Shown: in pieces, positions 7,160-15,189 of the stretch | How the letters are laid out: every line of letters starts with the position of its first letter | Position numbering within the stretch: the first letter of the stretch is position 1 | Assembly (NCBI GenBank): GCA_017482385.1 | Contig: JAFUNI010000009.1 | Location: 1 to 33,059, forward strand | From: Oscillospiraceae bacterium | GTDB taxonomy: Bacteria; Bacillota; Clostridia; Oscillospirales; Oscillospiraceae | Length of the DNA: 33,059 nt | Direction: 5' to 3' | The notes under the pieces: model-generated | What the model saw: the letters and a program-made list of their open reading frames with translations, nothing else | Databases searched by the model: none | Told to the model about the DNA's origin: nothing | Made by a program: the position numbers and the translations under genes

Positions 7160-8533
7160 ATGAAGATTGATGAGATTTTGCAAAAGCAGCGCTCCTACTT
7201 TCAAAGCGGCGCAACTCTGCCGGTAAGTTTTCGGATTGCCATGCTGAAAAAGCTGTTGGCGGCAGTTAATAAGTATGAAAAGCATATCGGCGAAGCACTG
7301 ACCGCCGATCTGGGCAAGAGTGATTTTGAAGGCTTTATGTGCGAGACCGGTCTTGTGCGCAGCGAGATCAGCTATATGATTAAGCATGTCCGTTGCTATG
7401 CAAAAGAAAAGACGGTCTATACGCCCATTACCCAGTTCGCTTCCCGCAGCTATGTGAAGCCTTCGCCTTATGGCAATGTACTGATCATGAGCCCCTGGAA
7501 CTATCCGTTCCTGCTGACTATGAATCCTCTGGCGGATGCCATTGCGGCAGGTAATACAGCTGTGGTCAAGCCCAGCGCCTATTCTCCTGCTACCAGCGCT
7601 ATCATCGAGAAGATCATTACCGAATGTTTTGATCCTCAGTATGTGGCAGTGGTAACCGGCGGCAGAAAAGAAAATGCTGCCCTGCTGGAACAGAAGTTTG
7701 ATATGGTGTTCTTCACCGGCTCTCAGAGCGTGGGCAGGGAAGTGCTGCGGCATACTGCTGAAACCTTGACCCCTGCGGTGCTGGAACTGGGCGGCAAGAG
7801 CCCCTGCATCGTGGACAGCAGTGCCAAGATCAAATTGGCTGCAAAAAGAATCGTATTCGGTAAGTTCCTGAACTGCGGACAGACCTGTGTGGCGCCGGAC
7901 TATATCCTCTGCCACGAAAGCGTGAAGGACGAGTTGATCGCGGAACTTCGTAAGCAGATCGGAAAGCAGTACGGTGAGAATCCGCTTTGCAACCCTGACT
8001 ACGGCAAGATCGTCAACCAAAAGCATTTTGACCGCATCAAGGGGCTGATCGCCCCCAACAAGGCCGTCATCGGCGGCAAATGGAACGAGGACACCTTGCA
8101 GATTGCGCCTACTGTTTTGAGTGATGTCACTTGGGACGACGCAGTGATGCAGGAGGAGATTTTCGGGCCTGTTCTACCCATTCTGACTTACAAGAATTTA
8201 GAAGAAGTATATGCTATGCTGGCAAATAAAGCGAAGCCTTTGGCACTGTATATTTTCTCCGAGGACAAAAAGGTCATCCGTGATGTGACCCAGCGATGCC
8301 GCTATGGCGGTGGATGTGTCAACGATGTGGTCATCCATCTTGCTACTTCCAACATGGGCTTCGGTGGTGTTGGTGAAAGCGGTATGGGCTCCTACCATGG
8401 CAAAACCGGGTTTGATGCCTTCAGCCATACCAAATCCGTTCTGGATAAGAAGACCTGGATGGATCTTCCTATGCGGTACCAACCCTACAAGCGCGGCCTA
8501 TACGGCAAGTTGCTGCACTTCTTCCTGAGATAA
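7160..8533 (+). CDS. Aldehyde dehydrogenase, ALDH3-like
   Basis: At 457 residues this is the short ALDH3 type rather than the usual 490-residue ALDH2 type. Motifs are the oxyanion region MSPWNYPFLLTMNPLADAI, KPSAYSP for NAD(P) binding, FTGSQSVGREV, the general-base glutamate in LELGGKSP, and the active-site cysteine C243 in NCGQTCVAPDY. EEIFGPVLPIL and GESGMGSYHGK complete the family pattern. The C-terminus ends with MRYQPYKRGLYGKLLHFFLR, a basic-amphipathic tail; mammalian ALDH3A2, the fatty aldehyde dehydrogenase, also carries a C-terminal membrane segment. This suggests fatty aldehydes as substrates, but it is inference. It sits 3 bases after the alcohol dehydrogenase, with GGAG overlapping that stop, and 23 bases before a DegV gene. 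Confidence 0.9.
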   Translation: MKIDEILQKQRSYFQSGATLPVSFRIAMLKKLLAAVNKYEKHIGEALTADLGKSDFEGFMCETGLVRSEISYMIKHVRCYAKEKTVYTPITQFASRSYVKPSPYGNVLIMSPWNYPFLLTMNPLADAIAAGNTAVVKPSAYSPATSAIIEKIITECFDPQYVAVVTGGRKENAALLEQKFDMVFFTGSQSVGREVLRHTAETLTPAVLELGGKSPCIVDSSAKIKLAAKRIVFGKFLNCGQTCVAPDYILCHESVKDELIAELRKQIGKQYGENPLCNPDYGKIVNQKHFDRIKGLIAPNKAVIGGKWNEDTLQIAPTVLSDVTWDDAVMQEEIFGPVLPILTYKNLEEVYAMLANKAKPLALYIFSEDKKVIRDVTQRCRYGGGCVNDVVIHLATSNMGFGGVGESGMGSYHGKTGFDAFSHTKSVLDKKTWMDLPMRYQPYKRGLYGKLLHFFLR

Positions 8534-8556
8534 ATTTGAGAAAGTGAGATGTAAAA

Positions 8557-9423
8557 ATGAACGAGTATATTATCTTTACCGATTCCTGCTGTGACATTAA
8601 GCCTGAGCTGCTGCAACAGTGGGGCGTACCCTATGCCAATATGACCTTTTCTTTTGACGGAGAGGACAAGGAATATATTGGCACCGATATTTCTAACAAA
8701 GAATTCTATGAGCGTATGCGTCAGGGTGCTTGTGCCAAGACCGCAGCGATCAACGCAGATGCCTTCGCCCGTGCCTTCATGCCGATTTTAGAAGAAGGCA
8801 AGGACATCCTCTATGTGGCGTTTTCCTCCGGCCTGAGTACCACATTCAATTCGGCCCACATGGCAGCAGAAGAACTGAGGGAGCAATATCCGGACCGGAA
8901 AATTGTCATTGTGGATACGTTAGCAGCTTCTGCCGGCAGCGGTTTGATGGTGTATATGGCAGTTGCCAAGAAAAACGAAGGTGCTTCTTTGGAGGAGAAT
9001 GCTGCCTATATCGAATCTCTGACTTCTCAGCACTGCATTTGGTTTACCGTAGATGATCTGGAATACTTGAAGCGCGGTGGCCGTGTCAGCCCTCTGGTTG
9101 CCTTTGCAGGCGGTGTGCTTGGAATCAAGCCGGTGCTGCAGATGGACAGCGAAGGTCATCTGATCAAGGTCTCCACTACCCGTGGCAGAAAGAAGGCTAT
9201 TGAAGCACTGGCAGATAAGTATGCTGAGCTGTCCTACGAAGAGAAGAATACGCCTGTTTTCATTTCCCATGCCGAGTGCGAGGAGGACGCAAAGCACTTA
9301 ACAGAAATTCTGTTGCAGCGCCACGGAGTCAAGGTGACTTTAATTACAGAAATCGGCCCGGTCATCGGCTCCCACGCGGGCCCCGGCACTCTTGCAATCT
9401 TCTTTATCGGTAAGCATAGATAA
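8557..9423 (+). CDS. DegV/FakB-family fatty-acid-binding protein (first copy)
   Basis: The 288-residue protein has the DegV fold: N-terminal IIFTDSCCDIKPELL, the loop FSSGLSTTFNSAHMAAEEL, the VDTLAASAGSG segment, and the C-terminal domain with DDLEYLKRGGRVSP and IKPVLQMDSEGHLI, both family hallmarks. DegV proteins bind one fatty acid in a deep pocket; the characterised members (FakB) present it to the kinase FakA to make acyl-phosphate for lipid synthesis. No fakA is in the window, so the kinase would be elsewhere or the protein has another job. It lies 23 bases after the aldehyde dehydrogenase, so an acid released by that enzyme could be taken up directly; this is inference. The second copy follows after 123 bases. 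Confidence 0.92.
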   Translation: MNEYIIFTDSCCDIKPELLQQWGVPYANMTFSFDGEDKEYIGTDISNKEFYERMRQGACAKTAAINADAFARAFMPILEEGKDILYVAFSSGLSTTFNSAHMAAEELREQYPDRKIVIVDTLAASAGSGLMVYMAVAKKNEGASLEENAAYIESLTSQHCIWFTVDDLEYLKRGGRVSPLVAFAGGVLGIKPVLQMDSEGHLIKVSTTRGRKKAIEALADKYAELSYEEKNTPVFISHAECEEDAKHLTEILLQRHGVKVTLITEIGPVIGSHAGPGTLAIFFIGKHR

Positions 9424-9546
9424 CATAGGAACTTGCGGTAGAGTCGTATTTCTACCCACAAGAGAGTCCAAATCCCTGTAGTAGGTGGAAAACTGCCTGC
9501 TGAAATGATACCCTAAGTTAGAAATCGAAAGGCAGGTATATTACCT
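9424..9546 (+). promoter_or_regulatory. Leader between the two degV genes with hairpins and a maskable ribosome binding site
   Basis: The gap holds a 6-bp hairpin (GGTAGA / TCTACC, about 9437-9458), then AGAGAGT and GGTGGAAAACTGCC stretches that recall part of a T-box stem I. CTGCCT in the middle can pair with AGGCAG just before the start, and AGGTA-TAT-TACCT forms a palindrome next to the ATG. Either would hide the ribosome binding site. There is no TGGNACCGCG antiterminator, so this is not a complete T-box. Confidence 0.3.
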
Positions 9547-10383
9547 ATGAGAACTGTAAAAATTGTTGCGGATTCCTCCGCGAATTTGATGGAATTAAAG
9601 GCCGTCGCATTTGACGCGGCACCGCTGAAGATCATTACCGGCCAGCGGGAATTTGTGGACGACCGGAATCTGGATTTAGAGGAAATGATTCGATTCTTCA
9701 AATCCTACAAAGGAAGATCTCAAAGCTCTTGCCCCAATCCCGAGGATTGGCTGAAAACCTTTGGCGATGCAGATGATGTTTTCTGTGTTGCCATTACCAG
9801 CGGTCTGTCCGGCAGCTATAATGCTGCCTGTATTGCAAAGGATATGTATGAAGCGGAGCATCCCGGCAGACGAGTCTTTGTGATCGACTCTCTTTCTGCC
9901 GGTCCGGAGCTGACACTGATCGTAGAAAAGTTGGAAGAGCTGATTGTCGCAGGAAAGTCCTACGAAGAGATCTGCTCTTACATGCCGGAGTATCAAAAGA
10001 AGACCGGACTACTATTCATGCTGGAATCTCTCAATAACTTTGCGGCCAATGGCAGAGTTTCTCCGGCTGTCGCTAAGATCGCCGGCGTTCTGGGCATTCG
10101 CATTGTAGGCAAGGCCAGCGATGCAGGCACTTTAGAGCCTACAGATAAGTGCAGGGGCGAGGCAAAATCCTTGAATACGATTCTTAAGCATCTGAAGGAT
10201 AGCGGCCTCAAGACCGGCAAGGTGCAGCTGGCGCACTGCCAAAACGAATCCGCTGCCAATACACTGAAAAGTATGATCGAGACAGATCTGCCGGGCGTGA
10301 CCGTGAAGATCGGTATCAATCTGGGCCTGTGCAGCTTCTACGCAGAAAAGGGCGGCCTGCTGGTTGGCTTTGAAAAGTATTAA
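9547..10383 (+). CDS. DegV/FakB-family fatty-acid-binding protein (second copy)
   Basis: This 278-residue DegV protein is clearly diverged from its neighbour. It keeps the N-terminal KIVADSSANL, the ITSGLSGSYNAACIAKDMY loop, VIDSLSAGPEL, and the C-terminal LNNFAANGRVSPAVAKIAGVLGI where the first copy has LEYLKRGGRVSP. The family normally has the start TDS; here ADSSAN is the equivalent. Two FakB-type proteins in one bacterium usually differ in preference for saturated or unsaturated fatty acids, so different acyl chains may be delivered to the downstream acyltransferases. Its own leader contains structure that could hide the start site. The next gene begins 4 bases after its stop, making a tight pair with the condensation-fold acyltransferase. 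Confidence 0.9.
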   Translation: MRTVKIVADSSANLMELKAVAFDAAPLKIITGQREFVDDRNLDLEEMIRFFKSYKGRSQSSCPNPEDWLKTFGDADDVFCVAITSGLSGSYNAACIAKDMYEAEHPGRRVFVIDSLSAGPELTLIVEKLEELIVAGKSYEEICSYMPEYQKKTGLLFMLESLNNFAANGRVSPAVAKIAGVLGIRIVGKASDAGTLEPTDKCRGEAKSLNTILKHLKDSGLKTGKVQLAHCQNESAANTLKSMIETDLPGVTVKIGINLGLCSFYAEKGGLLVGFEKY

Positions 10384-10387
10384 CGGC

Positions 10388-11671
10388 ATGGAAAAGAAGC
10401 AGGCACTAAGATGGGTCCGGCTGGATAATGCTGCAAAGATATATCCGGCGGCCCGAAGAAAAAACTGGAGCAATCTATTCCGCCAGTCTGTAACACTGAC
10501 AGAAGATGTAGATGTTCAGGTGCTTCAAAGTGCACTGGATGTAACGGTGAAACGGTTTCCGTCCATTGCAGCAAGGTTGCGTAGAGGCGTGTTTTGGTAT
10601 TACCTGCAGCAGGTTGCCGAAGCTCCGGAAATAAGCAGGGAGTATAGTTATCCTCTGGTATTTATGGACCGGGAGGAAATGCGGAAATGTGCCTTTCGGG
10701 TCATAGCCCACGAAAACCGCATTGCCGTAGAATTCTTCCATTCGCTAACAGACGGAACAGGCGCTCTAATCTTTTTGAAAAGCTTGACAGCGGAATATCT
10801 GGAGCAAAAGTACGGTGTATCTATCCCGGCGGAAGATGGCATTTTAGACAGACGGCAGGAACCGCTGGAAGAAGAACTGGAAGACAGTTTTCTAAAATAC
10901 GCCGGAACAGTAGCAGCCAGCCGAAGGGACACAAACGCATGGAGAATGCGCGGTGTGCCCCAGCCCGGCGGTGGCCTGAATCTGACCTGTTTCAGACTTC
11001 CTGTAAAGGAAGTGCTTGCTTCGGCGCACAATCGCAGTGTTTCGTTAACAGTATTCTTAAGTGCGGTCATGATGCAGGCACTGCTGAATTTGCAGCAGGA
11101 AAAAGTAAGATCTTACCGAAGACGGAAGGGTATCAAGTTGCTGATACCGGTGAATTTGCGGCAGCTGTTTCCCAGTAAGACCCTTCGCAATTTTGCTATG
11201 TATACCATTCCGGAGATCGATCCCCGGTTGGGCGAATATACCTTTGATGAAATATGCAAAGTGATTCAGCACAAAATGGGTAGCGAAATAACTCCGAAGC
11301 ATATGAGCACTGTGATCGCTACCAATGTGAATGACGAAAAAAATCCTTTGGTACGACTAATCCCACTGCCGATCAAGAATATGGTTATGAAAGCCATTTT
11401 TGACAGTGTGGGCGAGAGAAAGTCCTGCCTGACCTTATCGAATTTGGGTTTGGTAAAGGTTCCTCAGGCTATGGAACCTTACATTTGCCGTTTTGATTTT
11501 ATCCTGGGCGTACAGGCAGCAGCACCCTATAACTGCGGCGTAGTATCTTACGGGGACACGGTCTATATCAATTTCATTCGAAATATCCGGGATGCAGAAT
11601 TGGAACGGCATTTTTATCTGGTCTTACGGGATATGGGTGTCCCTGTAACTGTAGAAAGCAATCAGGAATGA
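10388..11671 (+). CDS. Condensation-fold acyltransferase (alcohol acetyltransferase-like)
   Basis: The 427-residue protein resembles the CoA-dependent acyltransferase superfamily that includes NRPS condensation domains, PapA5 and yeast alcohol acetyltransferases. The N-terminal half has VRLDNAAKIYPAARRKNWSN, then the active-site motif HSLTDG (H118, D122, the HxxxDG form) followed by TGALIFLKSL. The C-terminal half has PVNLRQLFPSKTLRNF, equivalent to the NLRxR region, and LSNLGLV near the latch. The natural acceptor and donor are unknown: candidates are long-chain alcohols from the upstream dehydrogenases or the amino group of a sphingoid base made by the downstream SPT-like enzyme. I chose ATG 10388, 4 bases after the degV stop; a TTG at 10364 would overlap degV. 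No strong ribosome site is present, so coupling is likely. Confidence 0.75.
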   Translation: MEKKQALRWVRLDNAAKIYPAARRKNWSNLFRQSVTLTEDVDVQVLQSALDVTVKRFPSIAARLRRGVFWYYLQQVAEAPEISREYSYPLVFMDREEMRKCAFRVIAHENRIAVEFFHSLTDGTGALIFLKSLTAEYLEQKYGVSIPAEDGILDRRQEPLEEELEDSFLKYAGTVAASRRDTNAWRMRGVPQPGGGLNLTCFRLPVKEVLASAHNRSVSLTVFLSAVMMQALLNLQQEKVRSYRRRKGIKLLIPVNLRQLFPSKTLRNFAMYTIPEIDPRLGEYTFDEICKVIQHKMGSEITPKHMSTVIATNVNDEKNPLVRLIPLPIKNMVMKAIFDSVGERKSCLTLSNLGLVKVPQAMEPYICRFDFILGVQAAAPYNCGVVSYGDTVYINFIRNIRDAELERHFYLVLRDMGVPVTVESNQE

Positions 11672-11681
11672 GGTGTGTGGT

Positions 11682-12374
11682 ATGTATTGCGTAAATTGCG
11701 GTGTCAAGCTTGCTGACACGGAGGAGAAGTGTCCTTTATGCAACACGGTACCTGGGGAACCTCTCAATAGAAGAGAACCGGCGAGAGCATTATATCCCAA
11801 AAACCGTTATCCCGAAGTAACTGTAAAACCCAGCGCGGTTAACAGTACGATCCTTGTCTTGTTTTTGATACCACTGCTTGTTACATTTTTCGTGGACCTG
11901 CAAACTGGGCAGAAGCTGGATTGGTTCTGGTATGTGGCCGGAGCGCTTGTGCTGGCGTATGTTGTACTTGCGCTGCCGATCTGGTTTCGAAAGCCAAATC
12001 CCGTGATTTTTGTCCCCTGTGATTTTGCCGCATCGGCACTGTATTTACTGTTGATCAATCTGCTGACAGGAGGCAAATGGTACTTAAGCTTTGCACTCCC
12101 GGTGACCGTGAGTGTTGGCCTGATCGTAACCTCAGTGGTGGTACTGCTGCGGTACTTGCAAAAAGGCAGATTGTACATTTTTGGCAGCGCGATCATTGCC
12201 ATGGGCACGGTGATGCTTCTGGTGGAGTGGCTGCTGTCGGTAACATTCCACATTGCGTTTGTGGGTTGGTCAGTGTATCCGCTGATCGTGTTTGTGCTGC
12301 TGGGTGGATTACTGATCTTCTTGGCTATTAACAGCTCTGCCCGGGAAAGAATGGAGAGAAAATTCTTTTTTTAG
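11682..12374 (+). CDS. Zinc-ribbon membrane protein, DUF6320-like
   Basis: This 230-residue protein begins with a zinc ribbon (CVNCGVKL at the start, CPLCN about 16 residues later), a short basic linker, and six hydrophobic helices (about residues 48-66, 75-97, 104-123, 130-154, 163-188 and 196-218) before a basic tail. The ribbon would face the cytoplasm. I recall a family of this layout named DUF6320 next to alcohol-acetyltransferase-like genes, which is the arrangement here; its function is not known. ATG 11682 has GAGGTG about 7 bases upstream. A second zinc ribbon occurs in the DedA-PlsC fusion of the same island. The next promoter starts at the base after its stop, so this is probably the last gene of the MarR-led operon. 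Confidence 0.65.
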   Translation: MYCVNCGVKLADTEEKCPLCNTVPGEPLNRREPARALYPKNRYPEVTVKPSAVNSTILVLFLIPLLVTFFVDLQTGQKLDWFWYVAGALVLAYVVLALPIWFRKPNPVIFVPCDFAASALYLLLINLLTGGKWYLSFALPVTVSVGLIVTSVVVLLRYLQKGRLYIFGSAIIAMGTVMLLVEWLLSVTFHIAFVGWSVYPLIVFVLLGGLLIFLAINSSARERMERKFFF

Positions 12375-12403
12375 TTGGCAAATATCAGCGCATCCTTTAT
12401 AAT
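12375..12403 (+). promoter_or_regulatory. Promoter of the SPT-like/SDR pair
   Basis: TTGGCA (12375-12380), a 17-base spacer and TATAAT (12398-12403) lie directly after the previous stop codon. A single, near-consensus promoter would start RNA near 12410, about 32 bases before the SPT-like start codon. No palindrome like the MarR operators is visible here. Confidence 0.75.
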
Positions 12404-12441
12404 CGTCCCGAAAGATATATAGAAGAGAGGAACAACTACAT

Positions 12442-13617
12442 ATGGACATCTTTGAAAAATGCAGAAAACGCGGCATGGTACACGAAGTAAGAGAAAAGGG
12501 CATATATCCTTACTTCCACGCGCTGGAGAGCCGCCAGGATGTTGAGGTCATTATGGAAGGCAAACGCCGCATTATGCTTGGCTCTAACAATTACCTGGGT
12601 CTGACCACACAGCCGGAGGTTGTGGAGGCCGGCATAAAAGCTTTGGAACAGTACGGTACCGGCTGCTCCGGCTCCCGTTTCCTCAACGGCACTTTGGAAA
12701 TGCATCTGGAGTTGGAGTGGGAGCTGGCAGCATTCCTGAAAAAGGAGGCAGTGATAACCTTTTCCACCGGCTTCCAGTCCAATCTTGGCATCATCAGTGC
12801 CATTGTCGGTATGGGCGACTATGTCATTTTGGACCGGGAGAATCACGCATCCATTTATGATGCCTGCCGCTTGAGTTATGGAAAAATGCTCCGCTTCAAG
12901 CATGCAGATATGGCAGATTTGGAAAAGAAGCTCCAGGAGGTGCCGGAGAACAAGGGCTGCTTGATCGTCACGGACGGTGTGTTTTCCATGGGTGGCGATA
13001 TTGCCAAGCTTCCGGAGATCTGCGCCTTGGCGAAGAAATACGGTGCCCGTGTGATGGTGGACGATGCCCATGGCCTCGGCGTGATTGGCGAAGGCGGCAG
13101 AGGCACTGCCAGCCATTTCGGTCTGGAGGATCAGGTGGATATTTATATGGGTACCTTCAGCAAGTCCCTTGCCTCGTTGGGCGGCTATATGGCAGCCAGT
13201 GCAGAGGTGGTGGACTATGTGAAGCATGCGTCCCGGCCCTTTATCTTTTCCGCGTCCATTCCACCGTCATCCTGTGCAGTCGCGTTGGCATCCCTTCGTT
13301 ATATGAGATCCCATCCGGAAATCGTGCAGAAGTTGGCTGACAATAGCTCTTACTTCCGCAACGCCTTGAAAACCAGAGGTGTTCGGATCATTGAATCCAC
13401 CACTCCTGTGGTACCCATCTACACATACGAGGCATTTAATACATTGGAAAAGACCAGAAAGGCTTACGATGCAGGTGTCTATGCCAATCCTGTGCTTCCT
13501 CCTGCCTGCGCTCCTAATGAGTGCCTGATCCGCACAAGCCTGATGGCAGCACACACTTATCCGCTTCTGGATGAAGCTGCGGATATCCTAGCTGCGGTGA
13601 TGAACGATGAAAACTAA
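12442..13617 (+). CDS. Serine palmitoyltransferase-like alpha-oxoamine synthase
   Basis: The 391-residue PLP enzyme is of the alpha-oxoamine synthase family (SPT, KBL, BioF, ALAS), which joins an amino acid to an acyl thioester with loss of CO2. Several stretches look like Bacteroides-type SPT rather than KBL or BioF: YPYFHALESRQD near the start, GTGCSGSRFLNGTLEMHLELE, GVFSMGGDIAKLPEI, DDAHGLGVIGEGGRGT, MGTFSKSLASLGGY with Schiff-base lysine K241, and ANPVLPPACAP close to the C-terminus. Expected product is 3-ketosphinganine from serine and palmitoyl thioester; alanine, glycine or cysteate as amino acid cannot be excluded. It has its own promoter, and overlaps the SDR gene by 11 bases, so the two are translated together. 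BioF is less likely because no other biotin gene is near. Confidence 0.82.
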   Translation: MDIFEKCRKRGMVHEVREKGIYPYFHALESRQDVEVIMEGKRRIMLGSNNYLGLTTQPEVVEAGIKALEQYGTGCSGSRFLNGTLEMHLELEWELAAFLKKEAVITFSTGFQSNLGIISAIVGMGDYVILDRENHASIYDACRLSYGKMLRFKHADMADLEKKLQEVPENKGCLIVTDGVFSMGGDIAKLPEICALAKKYGARVMVDDAHGLGVIGEGGRGTASHFGLEDQVDIYMGTFSKSLASLGGYMAASAEVVDYVKHASRPFIFSASIPPSSCAVALASLRYMRSHPEIVQKLADNSSYFRNALKTRGVRIIESTTPVVPIYTYEAFNTLEKTRKAYDAGVYANPVLPPACAPNECLIRTSLMAAHTYPLLDEAADILAAVMNDEN

Positions 13618-14401
13618 AGTTGCAATCGTAACTGGCGGCAGTTCCGGAATAGGCCGCTGCACCGCAATTGCTCTCAGTCAGGCCGGATGCAAGGTTTATG
13701 AATTCAGCCGTAGAAACAATGCGATTGACGGAGTGATCCATATCGGTGTTGATGTGACAGACGAAAACAGTATTGCCACTGCTATTGATCAGATAACCGC
13801 TGATAACGGACGAGTTGATATCTTGGTTAACTGCGCAGGTAACGGTATTTCCGGTGCGGTGGAGTTCACGGAACTCAAAGATGCCAAAGCACAGTTTGAA
13901 GTGAATTTCTTCGGCATGGTTAATATGAACAAGGCTATATTGCCCGTTATGAGGCAGCAAGGGCTCGGAAAAATTGTAAATATTAGTTCCGTTGCCGCAG
14001 TTGCACATATTCCGTTCCAGACCTACTATTCCGCATCTAAAGCAGCTATCGAATCCTATACCTGCTGTCTTGCGAATGAAGTCAAGCCATTTGGTGTATC
14101 TGTAACCTGTGTTCAGCCTGGGGATATTGCTACAGGCTTTACACAAGCTCGCCGCAAATCGGCTGTGGGAGATGATGTGTACCACGGTCGAATTTCCAGA
14201 AGTGTTGCCGGTATGGAAAAGGACGAGCAAAACGGTATGAGACCGGAGACTGCAGGTAAGTATATCGCTAAGATTGCACTTAGAAAGAATGTAAAGCCGA
14301 TCTACACCTTGGGCATGGGGTATAAGTGTCTGAGTGTACTGTGCAAAATTCTTCCTTGCCGCCTGCGAAACTGGATAGTTGGAATGCTGTATGCACGATG
14401 A
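13607..14401 (+). CDS. Short-chain dehydrogenase, candidate 3-ketosphinganine reductase
   Basis: This 264-residue SDR has the NAD(P) loop TGGSSGIG, NCAGNG, the catalytic serine in NISSVAA, and Y141-x-x-x-K145 (YSASK). After the catalytic core it has a basic and hydrophobic C-terminus (YKCLSVLCKILPCRLRNWIVGML) that could sit in the membrane surface, as in 3-ketodihydrosphingosine reductase and other lipid-acting SDRs. Its coding region overlaps the SPT-like gene by 11 bases, which makes reduction of that enzyme's keto product the natural reading. It is followed by a perfect terminator, so SPT-like and SDR form a two-gene transcription unit. Other SDR substrates (for example 3-ketoacyl thioesters or steroids) cannot be ruled out from sequence. 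Confidence 0.8.
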   Translation: MKTKVAIVTGGSSGIGRCTAIALSQAGCKVYEFSRRNNAIDGVIHIGVDVTDENSIATAIDQITADNGRVDILVNCAGNGISGAVEFTELKDAKAQFEVNFFGMVNMNKAILPVMRQQGLGKIVNISSVAAVAHIPFQTYYSASKAAIESYTCCLANEVKPFGVSVTCVQPGDIATGFTQARRKSAVGDDVYHGRISRSVAGMEKDEQNGMRPETAGKYIAKIALRKNVKPIYTLGMGYKCLSVLCKILPCRLRNWIVGMLYAR

Positions 14402-14427
14402 CCGGTAAGATAATAAACGAAATAATC

Positions 14428-14456
14428 AACAAAGGCGGCGTTTGGCCGCCTTTGTT
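14428..14456 (+). terminator. Terminator of the SPT-like/SDR unit
   Basis: AACAAAGGCGGC (14428-14439) and GCCGCCTTTGTT (14445-14456) form a perfect 12-bp stem with a 5-base loop, ending in a T-rich stretch. Confidence 0.88.
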
Positions 14457-14468
14457 ACTTACGAAATA

Positions 14469-14497
14469 TTGAAATGGTATTATTCCTGTGGTAAACT
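14469..14497 (+). promoter_or_regulatory. Promoter of the plsY unit
   Basis: TTGAAA (14469-14474), a 17-base spacer and TAAACT (14492-14497) precede plsY by about 44 bases. Confidence 0.55.
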
Positions 14498-14540
14498 TTA
14501 CGTAGAAACAATCTAGACTTACTGACGGGAGGGTTGGTAT

Positions 14541-15152
14541 ATGGCATATTTCGTTATGTGTATAATTGGATATTTGCTCGGCTGCTCCAATCTGGCCTTT
14601 CTTCTTGCTAAAGCAAAGGGCGTTGATTTGGCAGGGGGAGGAAGTGGAAATCCCGGCGCATCCAATGTAACGATTCTGATGGGATGGCGTCTCGGCATTC
14701 TTGTCGCTGTTCATGACGCGGGGAAGGCGTTACTTGCCGTTATCTTGGCTAAAGTATTGTTTCCGGACACGAATGGTATTGCGGTGGTCGCTGGTGCTTC
14801 CTGCGTCTTAGGTCATATCTTCCCGATGTTTTTGAAATTCAAGGGCGGCAAAGGATTTGCGTCTTACATAGGAATGATACTGGCACTGAACTGGAAATTT
14901 GCCTTGATCATATTGGCTGCTGTGATCGTGATCACGATCGTTTTGGACTATTTGGTGCTTGGTACGACCTTTACAGTCATTAGTCTTCCGGTTTATCTAA
15001 TGGTTACCTCTGCCGGTTGGGTTGCGATTACTGCCGCCTGCATTGCAACTGTGGTAATCATTGCGAAACACAACGTCAACTATGTTCGCATATGGAAAGG
15101 AACAGAGATCGGCTTACGCTCTACTATGAAACGAGAACATCGGGTTAAATGA
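14541..15152 (+). CDS. plsY: Acyl-phosphate:glycerol-3-phosphate acyltransferase, PlsY family
   Basis: This 203-residue integral membrane protein carries the three PlsY signatures: GSGNPGASNV near residue 35, KFKGGKGFASYIG in the middle, and HNVNYVRIWKGTE near the C-terminus. Five hydrophobic helices are visible. PlsY moves an acyl group from acyl-phosphate to sn-1 of glycerol-3-phosphate, the first step of phospholipid synthesis in most Gram-positives. The acyl-phosphate can come from FakA/FakB, which ties it to the two DegV proteins upstream. The middle motif VHDAGKALLAV departs from the usual DxLKG form, so this may be a second, specialised PlsY rather than the housekeeping copy; the genome would have to be checked. 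GGGAGG lies 8 bases before the ATG. Confidence 0.85.
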   Translation: MAYFVMCIIGYLLGCSNLAFLLAKAKGVDLAGGGSGNPGASNVTILMGWRLGILVAVHDAGKALLAVILAKVLFPDTNGIAVVAGASCVLGHIFPMFLKFKGGKGFASYIGMILALNWKFALIILAAVIVITIVLDYLVLGTTFTVISLPVYLMVTSAGWVAITAACIATVVIIAKHNVNYVRIWKGTEIGLRSTMKREHRVK

Positions 15153-15189
15153 TAGCCGTATGAATCATTCGAGAAAAGGAGTACAGCGT

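Noticed and set aside
12442-13617. Sulfonolipid synthase (cysteate acyltransferase) because cysteine genes are in the window
   Set aside because: cysK is a normal cysteine synthase, no cysteate synthase is seen, and the two loci are separated by terminators; kept only as an alternative amino-acid substrate.
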